DNA of 64,000 nt, taken from positions 12,638,525-12,702,524 of the forward strand of contig CM034595.1 in assembly GCA_020091685.1 (NCBI GenBank). Reading direction: 5' to 3'. This stretch comes from Lutjanus erythropterus. Lineage: Eukaryota > Chordata > Actinopteri > Lutjaniformes > Lutjanidae. Position numbers and translations under genes: made by a program. Shown piece after piece: positions 25,101-39,700 of the stretch; the first letter of the stretch is position 1; the number at the start of each line of letters is the position of its first letter. The notes below the pieces were generated by a model. The model ran no database searches and had not been told where the DNA came from. It was given only the letters and a program-made list of their open reading frames with translations.

Positions 25101-28100
25101 GGGAGAGGGCTGGTGATTGTGTGTCGATCACTGTCACAAGCTTTTATTTTCCTATATATATATGAAAAGAAACTGAAAATTAATATATTTTTCATTTTTC
25201 ACTTTCACCCCTTAAGGACATTCGTCTGCTGAATGCAGGGAAACCAGCTCAGCACACAGCAGAAGTGGAAAGGGAGCTGGACAAGGCAGACAACAAGATT
25301 CGCCTGCTCTTCAATGATGTGCAGGTGCTCAAGGATGGGCGCCACCCTCAGGCTGAACAAATGTACCGCAGGTGGGTGCAACTTTTAACATGATAGAGTG
25401 CTACAAAGCTGTTCAAAACACAGATCTGAATACAAAAAAAGTATGTATGTAGCATAAAGTATAAAGGAGACGGTGTATCTCGTCTCTACAGGGTTTACCG
25501 CATCCATGAGCGCCTGGTGAACTTACGCAGCGACTACAACCTTCGTCTGAAGAATTCTGTGACCACCGTCCAGGCTCCCATGGTGCAGACCGGCCAGCAG
25601 ACCACCTTGAAGGCGCGGCCCGAGCTGGATGACGTGACCCTCCGCTACGTCAAAGACCTTCTGGCCTGGGTGGAGGAGAACCAGCATCGCATCGATGAAG
25701 CCCAGTGGGGCTCCGATCTTCCCTCTGTGGAGTCTCAGCTGGGCAGCCACAGAGGACTGCACCAGACTGTGGAGGACTTCAGGTCCAAGATCGAACGGGC
25801 AAAGGCTGACGAGGTAGTACCGCTGGAAATCATTACATACTGCCAGCCGCAGAGTTATTCTAGTTTTGTATTTTTCACTAGTGTTCATTAGTTTTTAATT
25901 TTTGTTTTCAATTTGGTTTAGTTTCAGTTAATGTCCAGAGTGGGTTTGCTTGTTTCAATTTAATTTATTAGTTAGTTTTCTAAGTACAAAATATTGTTTC
26001 AGTTAGTTCTTGTTTTTTTCTACAGCACATTTTTTTTTTTTTTTTACCTAGTTTTAGTTTTAAGTTTAATTCACTATAATAACCTTGGTCTGCTGGTGTA
26101 ACCTGTAACATCTTTCATGTTCCTCAGAGCCAGCTATCTCCTGTCAGCAAGGGCACGTACAAAGAATACCTGGGTAAACTGGACCTTCAGTATGGCAAAC
26201 TACTGGTAAATATATTTGTTATTTCAAACATTTTTTACGTGGACAACATTTTGATGTCTGTCCAACCTTTGTTTCTCTACACAGCATGAAACATCTCTAG
26301 TTTGTAGAATTTGAGTGCTGGTATTTTAATTAATTTCTTAATCACGTAATCATATCACATTACTACTCCTAATGATAATATATATATTTGTTTTTTTTTT
26401 TCAGAACTCTTCCAAGTCCCGTCTGAGGAACTTGGATTCACTCCATGCCTTCGTCAGTGCAGCCACTAAGGAACTGATGTGGTTAAATGACAAAGAAGAG
26501 GAGGAGGTCAACTTTGACTGGAGCGACAGGAACACCAACATGACGGCGAAGAAAGACAACTACTCGGTGTGTTTTAGAGCAAGACATCAGAGTCTGTTGT
26601 CACATACTTCATGTTTTCTTTAGATGTTGTGAGACATGTTTTGATAAATTCATAAATGTGAACACATGATGTTTCTCCACGTTGTCATTAACTGTTTTAT
26701 GTGGGTTGTTCAGGGTCTCATGCGAGAGCTGGAGCTGAGGGAGAAGAAGGTCAATGACATCCAGGCCATGGGGGACAAACTTGTCAAGGACGGACATCCT
26801 GGCAAGAAGACAGTTGAGGTAATTAGTCTATTGAAGCTACCTAAACAGCAAAAAAAATCCACACATAATGTAAAAGTTACTGGCTCAACATGTGTTCTTG
26901 GTCTGTTGCAGGCCTTCACAGCCGCCCTGCAGACTCAGTGGAGCTGGATCCTCCAGCTGTGCTGCTGCATTGAGGCTCATCTCAAAGAAAACACAGCCTA
27001 CTACCAGGTATGGAACAGATGGATATTGATGAAAATTGATCTGTAGAATTCAAACTGCTGCACTGTAATCACTCATCAGTATTCAGTGAGCACAGAATCA
27101 CATTTTCTTTCCCCCGTGTTCTCCGTTCTTTCCTTGCAGTTCTTTGCTGACGTGAAAGATGCTCAAGACAAGATGAAGAAAATGCAGGAGACCATGAAAA
27201 AGAAATACAGTGTTGATCGCTCCACCACAGCCACAAAACTGGAGGATCTGCTGCAGGACGCTGTGGTGAGTGAGGGTTCCTTACACTGATATATTTACAT
27301 GTGCATGCACATGATCAGATGACCAGAAAGCAAAGGAAAAGATTTTTGGGGGTTTTAATACTATTCTATAGCTTCTCAGTTTTGTTCATTATGTATTCAA
27401 ATCAGAACCCTCAGATTCTGGTTAAGGTACATATGTTTTAGCATCAAAATGTTCCCAACTCCTTTTTCAAATGTTTTCCTACATGAAGTGATGTAGACTT
27501 CAGCATGATGAAGTTACTACATATAAACCTCACTAGGTTCAGGGAGATCATCAGTGCTGTCAGCTACATCACTCCTTGGCTGACGGCTGATTGGGAGTTT
27601 CCACTTGAAAAAGTTGGAAAATAATGCAGAAAATTTAAGAAAATATAGAATGAATAAGAAAATATATCAAGATGATATCCCACTTTTTTATATTCAATGT
27701 GTACCATTAGAAAGGGGGCGTGATTTTAATGTAATCTTGTTTGTTTTTATGTATCAATCAACAGGAGGAGAGGGAGCAGCTGAATGAATTCAAGACCCTT
27801 GTGACCGGCCTGAACAAGAGAGCCAAGTCCGTCATCCAGCTGAAACCACGCAACCCCACCACCTCCATCAAAGGCAAACTGCCTATCCAGGCCGTCTGTG
27901 ACTTCAAGCAACAGGAGGTTAGAACTAACTGCTTTGTAATCATTCACGGCCCAGAGTGTCGTACTTGTAACAGAATGCGTATTTCTAAGTCATGGATTGT
28001 TTTTTCAGATCACTGTCCATAAAGGGGATGAGTGTGCGCTCCTCAACAACTCTCAGCCCTTCAAGTGGAAGGTCCTGAACCGCTCTGGACACGAGGCGGT

Positions 28101-31100
28101 GGTGCCCTCTGTTTGCTTCATGGTACCTCCGGTCAACAAAGAGGCCATGGACAGCGTGTCCAGGTGAGAAAACAGTAAAACAAAACTAAACGAGTCCCCT
28201 ATGTGGCAGCTGTCCCAAAAGTGACCTTAGAAAATGTTCTCTTGTAAGGAAATACTGTATAATCGTGATACAAATGACTGTTAACTGATAAATGACGCAC
28301 TACTCTGTAAATTAAACGGCTTCTTCATTTCTCTCTTTCCCCAGTCTGGATGCAGGTCATCAGCAGATGGTGTCTATGTGGCAGAGACTCCATATAGACA
28401 TGAAGAGCTTGCTGTCATGGCAGTACCTGATGAAAGATTTCACACTGATCCGCTCCTGGAACATCACCATGGTGAGTACGGACACATTTATGTAAGAAAA
28501 ACGCCATTGTGAGTTGTTATGTTAGGGTTTGGTGTAAACTTCAAGCACAGGCATCACCTCAGCTAACTATAGAAAATCTGATCAAACCAATAGCTTCTAT
28601 TAGGTGTAAAGAGTTAATAGAAGCTAAATTAATAAATCAAGGTTTAAGGGCCCCTAAAGGCTGTTATTTTAAGAGCAGGCTATGCAGGGTTTTTATTGTC
28701 TTTAGTGCTTGGAATCAAATTTAATTACTGCAGGCAGTGGAAAGCGTACATTAGCCTAAATAAAACTGAACAAAGAAACTGTTTGACCATTTTGTTCTTG
28801 CTTTTATGGTTCTGTATATTTCAGTCCATGAAATAAACCTGATTCCAAACCAAAAAGACATCATTAAACCAAATTGAATATGGTGTGAAATACCACTGCA
28901 GTCCTGCCTCCTAACCCCTCCCCTCGCTTTTCTCCGTCCTGTGCAGTTAAAGACCATGAAACCAGAAGAATATAGGCTGATCATGAGGAACCTGGAGCTC
29001 CACTACCAAGACTACATGCGCGACAGCCAGGACTCGCAGCTCTTCGGCCCCGATGACCGCATGCAGTTGGAGGAGGACTACACCAAGGTGACCCAGCATT
29101 TCGACACCCTCGTTCGCTCCATGGAGAAAGGTAACTTTTTTTTTTGTCTCTTTAACACAAATTATTTTTTTTATAAATCATGGCTATAAAAAGGCAATAA
29201 ACAATAAATGTACAGCAACTTTACAGTATATAACTGTCGTTCACCTTTCAGGACTAATGGTTATTAGGCTCAAAGGTGAGTCAAGCCAGTTAAAGCTACA
29301 GCTCACCAAGCTAGTGTGTGGACACGCTTCTAAGCCGTGGATGAGATGTTCTAAAAAAATAACCAGTACAGTTAGATTAGAGTTCTGACTGCATGTTGTT
29401 TTGGTTCCTAGGTTGCTTTTTGCAGCTCTGTGCAGAGTAGAATCAATAATTTGCAGGTTAATATACAGTAATGTTCTGCTTTTGGTCACGCAGCCACATC
29501 ACCTAATAGTGTGATTACTACTACTAGATAGAAAATACTTGATATACTATATGCTTTGACTGCAGTCTCTATGAAGCTCCGTGTGTTTGTGCCGTAACAC
29601 ATGCAGAGCTGCATGTATGATTGTGCTTAAGTGCACCGCTAAAAAAAGGTCGGAGAATGTGAAAAATGTTGAGAAAAGTGAGTAGACATTTATTAATTTA
29701 TTTAGCAATTAAGAGTTTCATTGGTCATTGGACAAAACAAATATTTAGCAAAGATATATATAAAATGACAATGCATTAAAAAATATTTAAAAAATGAATA
29801 AATAAAATGAAACACGACATTATCTATTCAGTATTTCTACATTCTTGGTGCATCAAAAATCTGTTTTTCTCCCAACCTCACCTTTTGGCTAAATAAATAG
29901 TGTATTTGATTCTGCCGCACTAAACTAATGCGTTTACTGTTGCACAGGTCAACAGGATGAGACTCTGTGTAAGAACTACATCTCTGAGATCAAGGACCTG
30001 CGTCTGCGTATCGAGGACTGTGAAGCTGGAACTGTGGCTCGCATACGTAAACCTATGGAGAAGGAACCTCTGAAACAGTGTGTTCAGAAGACAACAGAGC
30101 AGAAGGTACTGTACTCAAATGAAGTCTGCCATGTGTTGAAACAGCAATGTGATATCAAAAAAATCATTGACATAATAATTACACTACATTACCATATTAA
30201 TTAGACTATTGGGATATTGCTCTACGAGCCTCTATGTCATGTGCCACTCAGCTTAAATCAGCTGAACTGCCTGGAGGATTACCTCAAAGGCCAGCTGACA
30301 TGAGCTTTTCTTGTATTTCTGTCACTTTAGATGTGAGGATGAAGTTGAAATAAAAAGGAAATATTTCTTCCCATATGGACAACAGACAAATTTTACTACA
30401 TATTATTATCTTTAATCTGCAAATTGTAGGTAATATAAATGACAGTCAAACCAGGTACAAGATCTTTAGTAAATTAGAGTAATATTAAACTTGTATAACT
30501 TTGGAAGCTCAGACTAAATATGACTGTAAATCTGCTTACAATAACCTTATTAGATTTGTGTAATATCAGACTTACAAGAGTTGGGCAGCCATTTGTGAAG
30601 CTGTAATCTTGTAAGTGTATTATATAAATGGCTTAAAAGACGTGTAAGACATGTAAAATACAGAGAAAAGTTTAAATATATTATTCGGTACATCAAGCAT
30701 AGCTGAAATTACAAACATAATTTGCCATACACTTAATTTTTAAACAACATACATAATGTTTACTTCATTCTTATGTATTTCTCACATTATGTTGTATGAG
30801 AAAAGTGCAAAATTGGCCGATTTCATGAGTAAATAATAGTATGAGTCATAAAAGTCTTATAAGACACACAATTCATGTAAAACATAAATATTCACTGTTG
30901 TAGGCAATGGGGAAGTTTTTTCTTCTTTCCATATGGATTTATTTAGACATATACAAAATGCTCTGCATATCACCATTACATAATGTGGCCATTGTTGATG
31001 TGTCTGCAGTATTTGCATTTAATGACCCTCATGGTATTTTAATGACCTTGACTACTTCATGTAAGCCTCCACAGCTAAAATCTTTAGATGGCAAAACATC

Positions 31101-33725
31101 CATTACACGGATCTTTGAAGCCAACTAGACCCAGAGGCTAAAACAAATCACTCCACTAAGAATGAAGAAGAAAAGATAAGATGTGGTTAAAAGTGACTAT
31201 AATTTAAAATGAGATAATTCTATAATTGAATGAAAATGCTCAACGCTGTCTAATCATATTGTAACAGAACCCGTGCAGTACAGTGGAAATTAAGGGCCGT
31301 GATTGGTGGACTGGAAAATTTGGTGGAAAGAGGAATGAGGAATAAAATGTCATGCTCTCACTGCTCCTTCCTCTAAACCATGGGGTGTAGTGTAAAAATG
31401 GAGTGAGAGCTGCACTCATTGTTCCTTTGAAGTGCGAAAATACAGCAGAGAATTGAATTTGCTTTGAGATCTTGGGTTTTTATGAAGAATTTGTGCCCCA
31501 GGCCAATCACTGAACAGAGAAGCCCAGCAGAGTAATTTAAAATTTAAAGGCGCCTTCTAGCGCATTTTTGGAATCTGCTCCTCATAACAGCTGGGTCGGG
31601 ATTTCTTTTTCAGTTGATTGTGGGGTTTTTTTTTATGTTTAACCTGTGTTAAGTTTTGACTCCTTACATGTTGCTGTCTTCTTTTGTTGTATAGAAATGC
31701 CAGGCAGAACTTGAGGGCCTGAAGAAGGACCTCAATAAGGTTTCTGTAAAGACGCAAGAGGTCTTGGCCTCCCCTCAGCAGTCTCAGTCAGCTCCTGTCC
31801 TGCGCTCAGAGCTCGACCTCACTGTGCAGAAGATGGATCATGCCTACATGCTTTCCTCAGTTTATCTCGACAAGTGAGTCCTCAGGCACTTACTCTTGAG
31901 ATTTAAGAAAACAATGTTTGTGTGTTTTTTTTACCAATGCCTTGCTTCTTTATTAACTTCTTACTTGTTTTCCCAGGCTGAAGACTGTGGAAATGGTGAT
32001 CCGTAACTCCCAGGGTGCTGAGGGAGTTCTCAAGCAGTATGAGGACTGTCTGCGCGATGTTCACACCGTGCCCAGTGATGTCAAGGAAGTGGAGACTTAC
32101 AGAACAAAGCTTAAGGTAAACAGCATATGATTCTTTTATTAGATGTCTCACTTTAGAAATAAATCAAGTTCAGTTCACTAGTTCAGTCTAGTCTTAAAAG
32201 GCTACTTCATCAGTTTAGTGTTGCTAGTGTAGTGGTGGAGTGTCCCTTTAAATGATGATTGTGACCATGTTTGCTCACTGCTGACTGGTCTTTCTTTTTG
32301 TATGAACCCTGCAGAAAATGCGTGCTGAGGCCGAGGGCGAACAGCCGGTGTTTGACTCTCTGGGGGAAGAGCTGAAGAAGGCCACAGCAGTGAGCGACAA
32401 GATGTCCCGCGTGCACAGCGAGCGCGACGCCGAGCTGGACCACTACCGCCAGCTGCTGTCCAGTCTCCAGGACCGCTGGAAGGCCGTGTTCTCACAGATC
32501 GACCTTCGTCAGAGAGAGCTGGAGCAGCTCGGCCGCCAGCTGAGCTACTATCGCGAGAGCTACGACTGGCTGATCCGCTGGATCGCAGACGCCAAGCAGA
32601 GGCAGGAGAAGATCCAGGCTGTACCCATCACCGACAGCAAGACTCTGAAAGAACAACTGGCCCAAGAGAAGGTAGGTTGTGTACCGCTTGATAGTACCAG
32701 AATTCTTTTAATGGTCCTTACGTGAAACCGGTTAGTTCAGCTTTTTTCCCTTTTTTCAAAACAGAAACTGCTGGAGGAGATTGAGAACAACAAAGACAAA
32801 GTTGATGAGTGTCAAACATATGCTAAAGCATACATTGATACTATCAAGGTGAGCATTAAACAGTGCTAATTTGCATTAATTATTGTTAGAGAAAGTTTTT
32901 ATGGCATAACTGATGTTGAGAATGTCCCTTTTTTCCAAATAGGACTATGAACTCCAGTTGGTTGCCTACAAAGCTCAGGTGGAGCCTCTTGCTTCTCCCT
33001 TGAAGAAAACCAAACTTGATTCTGCTTCTGACAACATCATTCAGGAGGTATGTCTCTTGGAAGCCATATTGGACAGAGTTTCTAGAAAACAGAAAATAGT
33101 GCAATGATTAGTCAATTAATTGACTAGTCTATCAAAAGAAAATCAGAAAGGTCAAACATTTGCAGCTTCCAGCTTCTTAAATGTGAGGATTTCCTCTGTC
33201 ATTTATGATACCAAATGAAAAGTCTTTGGGTTTTGGACTGTGGTTTGACAAAAGCACTTTGCAAATATCACTTTTTCCAAGCTTTGTCTGCGTGGAGGTC
33301 CACAGTCTCAGGCTCTCTTATAGACTAAACAATTAATTGATCAATCATGAAAATAATCTACAGATTAATCAATAGTGATTAGTTGCAGCCCTAATTTTGA
33401 TGGACAACTTAACCGTTCTCTGATTTCATTGTGAAAGATGCATGACGCTGAAAATCACACATTTCTAAGTGTTTTTTGTTTCCCCCTGTATCAGTATGTT
33501 ACACTTAGGACCCGGTACAGTGAGCTGATGACTCTGACGAGTCAGTACATCAAGTTCATCACTGACTCACAGCGACGCTTGGAGGACGAGGAGGTGCGTG
33601 ACAACTGGCTGAGGATCCCAAACAAACTAAATTCTAACATTAACCTAACCAACCCAATAATCAACCAACAAACAACATACCCCGCCGATCACCGAAGCGC
33701 ATGCATGCACTTTTCTCCGTGTGTT

Positions 33726-33756
<31 letters not shown>

Positions 33757-36700
33757 GACACACATACATGTTACATTAATGTACGGATGACAAATAGTTC
33801 CTTTACACTGGTTATGCACGAAACATTGGCATGCTGTAGCTGATCTACAGTATTAGCTAGAGAAGCACAGATTTACTGGAGCGTATTATATGCTTTCAGT
33901 AGTAATAAAGGGTCAACAAAACTGAAAAAAATAACCAAAATAGCAATTGCAAACAAATATGATGCATGAGGTGTGATTGTGTTTAAATTCAAGTGAATAC
34001 AGTCTAAAACAAAACTGAACAAGTAGCATACACAGTGTGTTTGTATTAGCTACTCCGCCTCCATCCATTGTGTGTATTGTGCCATTGTAGATTTAGAGTG
34101 AGGGGTTCTTTCTTTCACTACGGTTTTCCTTTCCTTTCTTTCCCTCTGGCCACTCCCCCCCCCCCAAGGTTAAAATCAAAGTTAAGACTGGTTATCAGGG
34201 TCTTCAGCTCTCCTTTTTTTTCTCCAAATTAACACAAGTTTAAAGTTTCACATTATTTTCTAACCCTAATGTTTTGTTTGTTTTCTTTGCTTCTCTTAAC
34301 TGCTTGCCAGTGCTTTGCCATGATGAATGCTTAACTTGTTTGAGCATTTAAGAGGTAAATTATTTACAATGTTTTAAGGATCTATACTTTACTGTATAAT
34401 CTCCACTCCCTCTGTCATCCTAACATCTGTTTCTCGCTCTCAAACTGCATTTTAGCTTTTTGTGGCATTTTTTTTTTCACTGCTGCATTTTTTATAGAAT
34501 TCACACTCCTTAAAGTAACTATCATTCTTACTTACTCTGTGTACTTAGCATTCATTTTAACCTACTTTACAGTGCTTCTTACACTTCCTGGAATCATGTC
34601 TTATTTCCTAACTTACATCATCTGAACCTGTTATCCTTGACTTTGTCTTTCTCTCTATTTTGTGGCACATAGTGATTTAAAGAACCCCCAGTGCATGGGA
34701 TGAGTTAAAAACCAGTCTTAAGTGAATGGTGTGAATAATATTCTAACATGAAGCATTTAGTCTTAATTTAAAAAAAATGTGTATATTGTGTTAAAAAATG
34801 TTCCCACACTTTGGACACAGACAATATAAAGACAGGAAACAAGAAGAAGAAGAAGCCTTAAACAAGTGCCTATTGAACAAATGTATATTAAACGTAGTAA
34901 TGATTATAATGATTGTAAAATGAATGTGTGGGAGACACTCTAATACATACATGGAAATAAAAATATTCCAGGCACTTATGCAATAAACTTTGAAATAAAT
35001 ATTGAAAAAAATGTATTTTCAGCAATTTGATAAGAAATAATGATCAGTTAGATATAGTGGACTATAATAAATTGGAGTCACAAATATAATGCTTTTTAAG
35101 AGTTAGTGCTACAGCTACAGTTGCATGCCATATGATTTTCTTGCTGTGTTGTGAAGTGATATTTTGTTTCCATACATTAATTAATACATTCTCATCATCC
35201 ATTTTTGTTGAACTGTCTTGTCATGTGTTATTTTAATTGCATCGTGAATTTAACATCAGTTTGATGAATGTGCATCTAATTTGCATCTAGTGATTGATCT
35301 TTGACTTGACCCTTGAGCTAACTTTAACATTAACATTGCCTGGGTAATACAGTACATTACGTTGCTCATATTCCAGTGTGATTAGGCTGTGATTACAGCA
35401 GTAATTACAATTTTAATCCACATGGTTTTGAGCAGGTTAATGTATAGTGTTACCTTTTAACATGTCATGCTTGATTGTAATCCTTTCTTTACCATTTGCT
35501 TCCACTAATGCAGAAAGCTGCAGAGAAACTCAAAGCGGAAGAGCAGAAAAAAATGGCCAAGATGCAGGCCGAGTTAGACAAACAGAAGCAGTTAGCTGAA
35601 GCTCACGCAAAGGCCATTGCCAAAGCTGAGAAAGAAGCTCAAGAGCTGAAGCTCAGAATGCAGGAAGAAGTAAGCAAGCGAGAAGTCGCTGCTGTAGATG
35701 CAGAAAAGCAAAAGCACAACGTCCAGCTGGAACTACAGGAGCTCAAAAACCTCTCAGAGCAGCAGATCAAGGACAAGTCTCAACAGGTGGATGAGGCTCT
35801 TCAAAGCAGGGTCAAGATTGAGGAGGAAATCCGCATCATCAGGCTCCAACTTGAGACAACAGTAAAACAAAAGTCCACCGCAGAAACTGAGCTCAAGCAA
35901 CTTCGTGACAGAGCAGCTGAAGCTGAGAAACTCAGAAAGGCCGCTCAGGAAGAAGCTGAGAAGCTCCGCAAACAGGTCAATGAAGAGACCCAGAAGAAGC
36001 GCATGGCAGAGGAGGAACTCAAACGCAAATCTGAGGCAGAGAAGGAAGCTGCTAGGCAAAAGCAAAAAGCTCTGGATGACTTAGAAAACCTCAAGAGGCA
36101 GGCGGAGGAGGCTGAGAGGCAAGTGAAGCAAGCAGAGATTGAAAAGGAGAGACAAATCAAGGTTGCTCACGCGGCAGCCCAGAAGAGTGCCGCAGCTGAG
36201 CTCCAGAGCAAACACATGTCCTTTGTGGAAAAGACCTCAAAGTTGGAAGAATCACTCAAACAAGAGCATGGGGCTGTCCTTCAGCTGCAACAAGAAGCAG
36301 AACATCTCAAGAAACAACAAGAGGATGCGGAAAATGCCAGAGAGGAAGCAGAAAAAGAGCTTGAGAAATGGAGGCAAAAAGCCAATGAGGCCCTCCGTCT
36401 AAGACTTCAGGCTGAGGAAGAAGCTCACAAAAAGAGCCTCGCTCAAGAAGAGGCTGAGAAGCAAAAGGAGGACGCTGAGCGTGAAGCTAAAAAGAGAGCC
36501 AAAGCTGAAGACTCAGCCCTGAAGCAGAAAGATATGGCCGAGAAAGAACTTGAGAGGCAGAGGAAGGTAGCTGAGAGCACAGCTCAGCAGAAACTTACTG
36601 CAGAACAGGAGCTGATTCGACTCAGAGCAGACTTTGATAATGCAGAACAGCAGAGATCCCTCCTTGAAGATGAACTTTACCGCCTGAAGAATGAAGTCAT

Positions 36701-39700
36701 TGCAGCTGAACAACAAAGGAAACAGCTGGAGGATGAACTGGCCAAAGTGAGGAGTGAAATGGATATACTCATTGAGCTTAAGTCTAAGGCAGAAAAGGAG
36801 ACCTTGTCCAACACAGAGAAAAGCAAACAACTTCTTGAGGCTGAAGCTGCTAAGATGAGGGACCTGGCTGACGAAGCAAGCAAGCTTAGAGCCATTGCAG
36901 AGGAGGCCAAGCATCAGAGGCAGGTTGCTGAGGACGAGGCAGCTCGTCAGAGATTAGAGGCTGAAAGGATTCTCAAAGAGAAGCTGGCTGCAATCAGCGA
37001 TGCAACTCGTCTGAAAACAGAGGCCGAAATTGCCCTGAAAGAGAAGGAGGCAGAAAACGAAAGACTCCGGCGGCAAGCTGAGGATGAGGCTTATCAGAGG
37101 AAAGCTCTTGAAGACCAGGCCAACCAGCACAAGCAAGAGATTGAGGAAAAGATTGTCCAACTCAAAAAATCATCTGAGGCTGAAATGGAAAGACAAAAGG
37201 CAATAGTGGATGACACGCTTAAACAGAGGCGAGTTGTCGAAGAAGAAATCCGAATTCTCAAGCTCAACTTTGAAAAGGCTTCATCTGGAAAACTTGATCT
37301 GGAGCTCGAATTGAACAAACTGAAAAACATTGCAGAGGAAACTCAACAAAGCAAACTAAGAGCAGAGGAAGAGGCAGAGAAACTGAGAAAACTTGCCCTT
37401 GAGGAGGAGAAGAAGAGGAGGGAAGCAGAGGATAAGGTCAAGAAAATTGCTGCCGCAGAGGAAGAGGCAGCCAGACAACGCAAGGCAGCCCAAGATGAGC
37501 TCGAGCGCCTGAGAAAGAAAGCAGAAGAAGCCAGAAAGCAGAAAGAAGAGGCTGACATGGAAGCAGAAAAACAGATAATTGTAGCCCAACAAGCAGCCCA
37601 GAAATGCAGTGCAGCTGAGCATCAAGTCCAGAGTGTTCTCGCTCAACAGAAGGAAGACACCATCATGCAGAAGAAGCTTAAGGAAGAGTACGAGAAAGCC
37701 AAGAAGCTTGCCAAACAGGCAGAAGATGCTAAGGAGAAGTCAGAGAGGGAGGCCATTCTCCTTCGTCAACAAGCAGAGGAAGCAGAACGACAAAGGGCAG
37801 CTGCTGAGCAAGAAGCTGCAAACCAAGCTAAAGCTCAGGAGGATGCTGAGAGGTTGAGGAAGGAGGCCGAATTCGAAGCCGCTAAACGAGCACAAGCTGA
37901 AGCTGCGGCACTCAAGCAGAAGCAGCAAGCCGATAACGAAATGGCTAAGCACAAAAAACTGGCAGAGCAGACATTAAAACAGAAGTTCCAAGTTGAGCAA
38001 GAGCTCGCCAAGGTTAAGCTTCAGCTCGATGAAACTGATAACCAGAAATCTGTCCTTGATGAAGAGCTGCAGCGCTTGAAGGATGAGGTTGATGATGCTG
38101 TCAGACAAAGGGCCCAGGTGGAGGAGGAGCTATTCAAAGTCAAGGTGCAGATGGAGGAACTACTCAAACTGAAAACCAAAATTGAGGAGGAAAATCAACG
38201 CCTCATCAAGAAAGACAAAGATAACACACAAAAACTCCTTGCCAAGGAGGCTGACAATATGAAAAAACTGGCAGAAGATGCTGCTAGACTTACCATAGAG
38301 GCTCAAGAAGCCGCACGCTTGAGACAGATTGCTGAAGACGACCTCAATCAACAACGAGCTCTTGCAGATAAAATGCTCAAAGAGAAAATGCAGGCCATAC
38401 AAGAGGCATCTAGATTAAAAGCTGAGGCAGAGATGCTCCAAAGGCAGAAGGACTTGGCTCAGGAGCAGGCACAAAAGCTGCTGGAGGATAAACAACTAAT
38501 GCAACAGCGTCTGGAGGAGGAAACAGAGGAATACCAGAAGTCCCTCGAGGCAGAGAGGAAAAGGCAGTTGGAGATCATAGCTGAAGCCGAAAAACTCAAA
38601 CTTCAGGTTTCTCAGCTCAGTGAAGCCCAGGCCAAAGCTGAAGAGGAGGCTAAAAAATTCAAGAAGCAAGCCGATACAATTGCATCCCGCCTTCATGAGA
38701 CTGAAATAGCCACCAAAGAAAAAATGACTGAAGTGCAAAAACTGGAAGTCGCAAGACTAAATACCAGCAAAGAGGCTGATGATTTACGCAAAGCTATCGC
38801 AGACCTAGAGAAGGAGAAGGCTAGACTGAAAAAGGAGGCTGAAGACCTTCAAAATCAGTCTAAAGAGGTATTGTGTCAAAAATGGCATAACAGAGCAGCT
38901 TATGTCATTGTTAACTCTATCTCAAAACTAACACACTCCTTTCTTAAATTTCCTCTATTCCTGTCTTTGATTTTACTAATCATGAAACCGTATCTTTCAT
39001 TTTGGATATGATTTTAATTTTACTCTTTACAGTGCACTGTGCTCATGCAGATCACGTCTTGAATGCCCCCTCATATCCTGGAATGTTTCTTCCTGGAATG
39101 TTTCTTCATTTTTAAAACATGTTTCATATTTCTTTCAGTTTCGAAACTCAGTTGCAACTCGGTTCAGAAATACATTAAAAGTACATCATTTCAAGTCATA
39201 TTAAAACTATTAAAATATGATATTGCATTAGACATTTAGTCAAAAACATCAAGTTCAACAATTGGTAGGATAGCCAAGTATTACAGCACATGCACCCACA
39301 GATTAACCAGGAAACTAAGAAATTGCTTAGTGAGTTTTAAAGGAGTTCCACAGCGTTTATCATGAATGGTACCCAAATCTTGAATGTTGGATGTATTTGC
39401 AGGATAAAAACATTCAAACATTCTTAGTCAAGAAAAAGACATTTGTCATCAATAGTCAGGATCCCACTTGTTACAAGGTGAATGCTGTGTTAAGAGGTGC
39501 AGCAAACATGCCTCCACCCCAGCAAATATATGTAGAGGGTCTGTGCTAGGGAAGCCACCACTGCTGACATGCAAAAAAATAAGATGTCACCATACCAATT
39601 GAGCCTGTCTGCCCTGCATCTGACATAAGCATGACATGCACTAGTGTGTATCAACTGACACGAAACACATGCACATACTTCCTTGTTGACAAGTTTATGT

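Noticed and set aside
35496-35513. Open frame extending 18 nt upstream of the rod exon
   Set aside because: This is the polypyrimidine tract and acceptor (tccactaatgcag); exon 30 joins at 35514.
36513-36914. Long minus-strand ORFs opposite the rod and last exon
   Set aside because: They are antisense shadows caused by Glu/Lys/Ala codon bias in the coiled coil and repeat domains.
38868-39011. Rod open frame running 47 codons past the exon 31 donor
   Set aside because: The junction [10 protein letters not shown] matches mammalian exon 31/32, and the extra residues are hydrophobic and not conserved. It is intron read-through.
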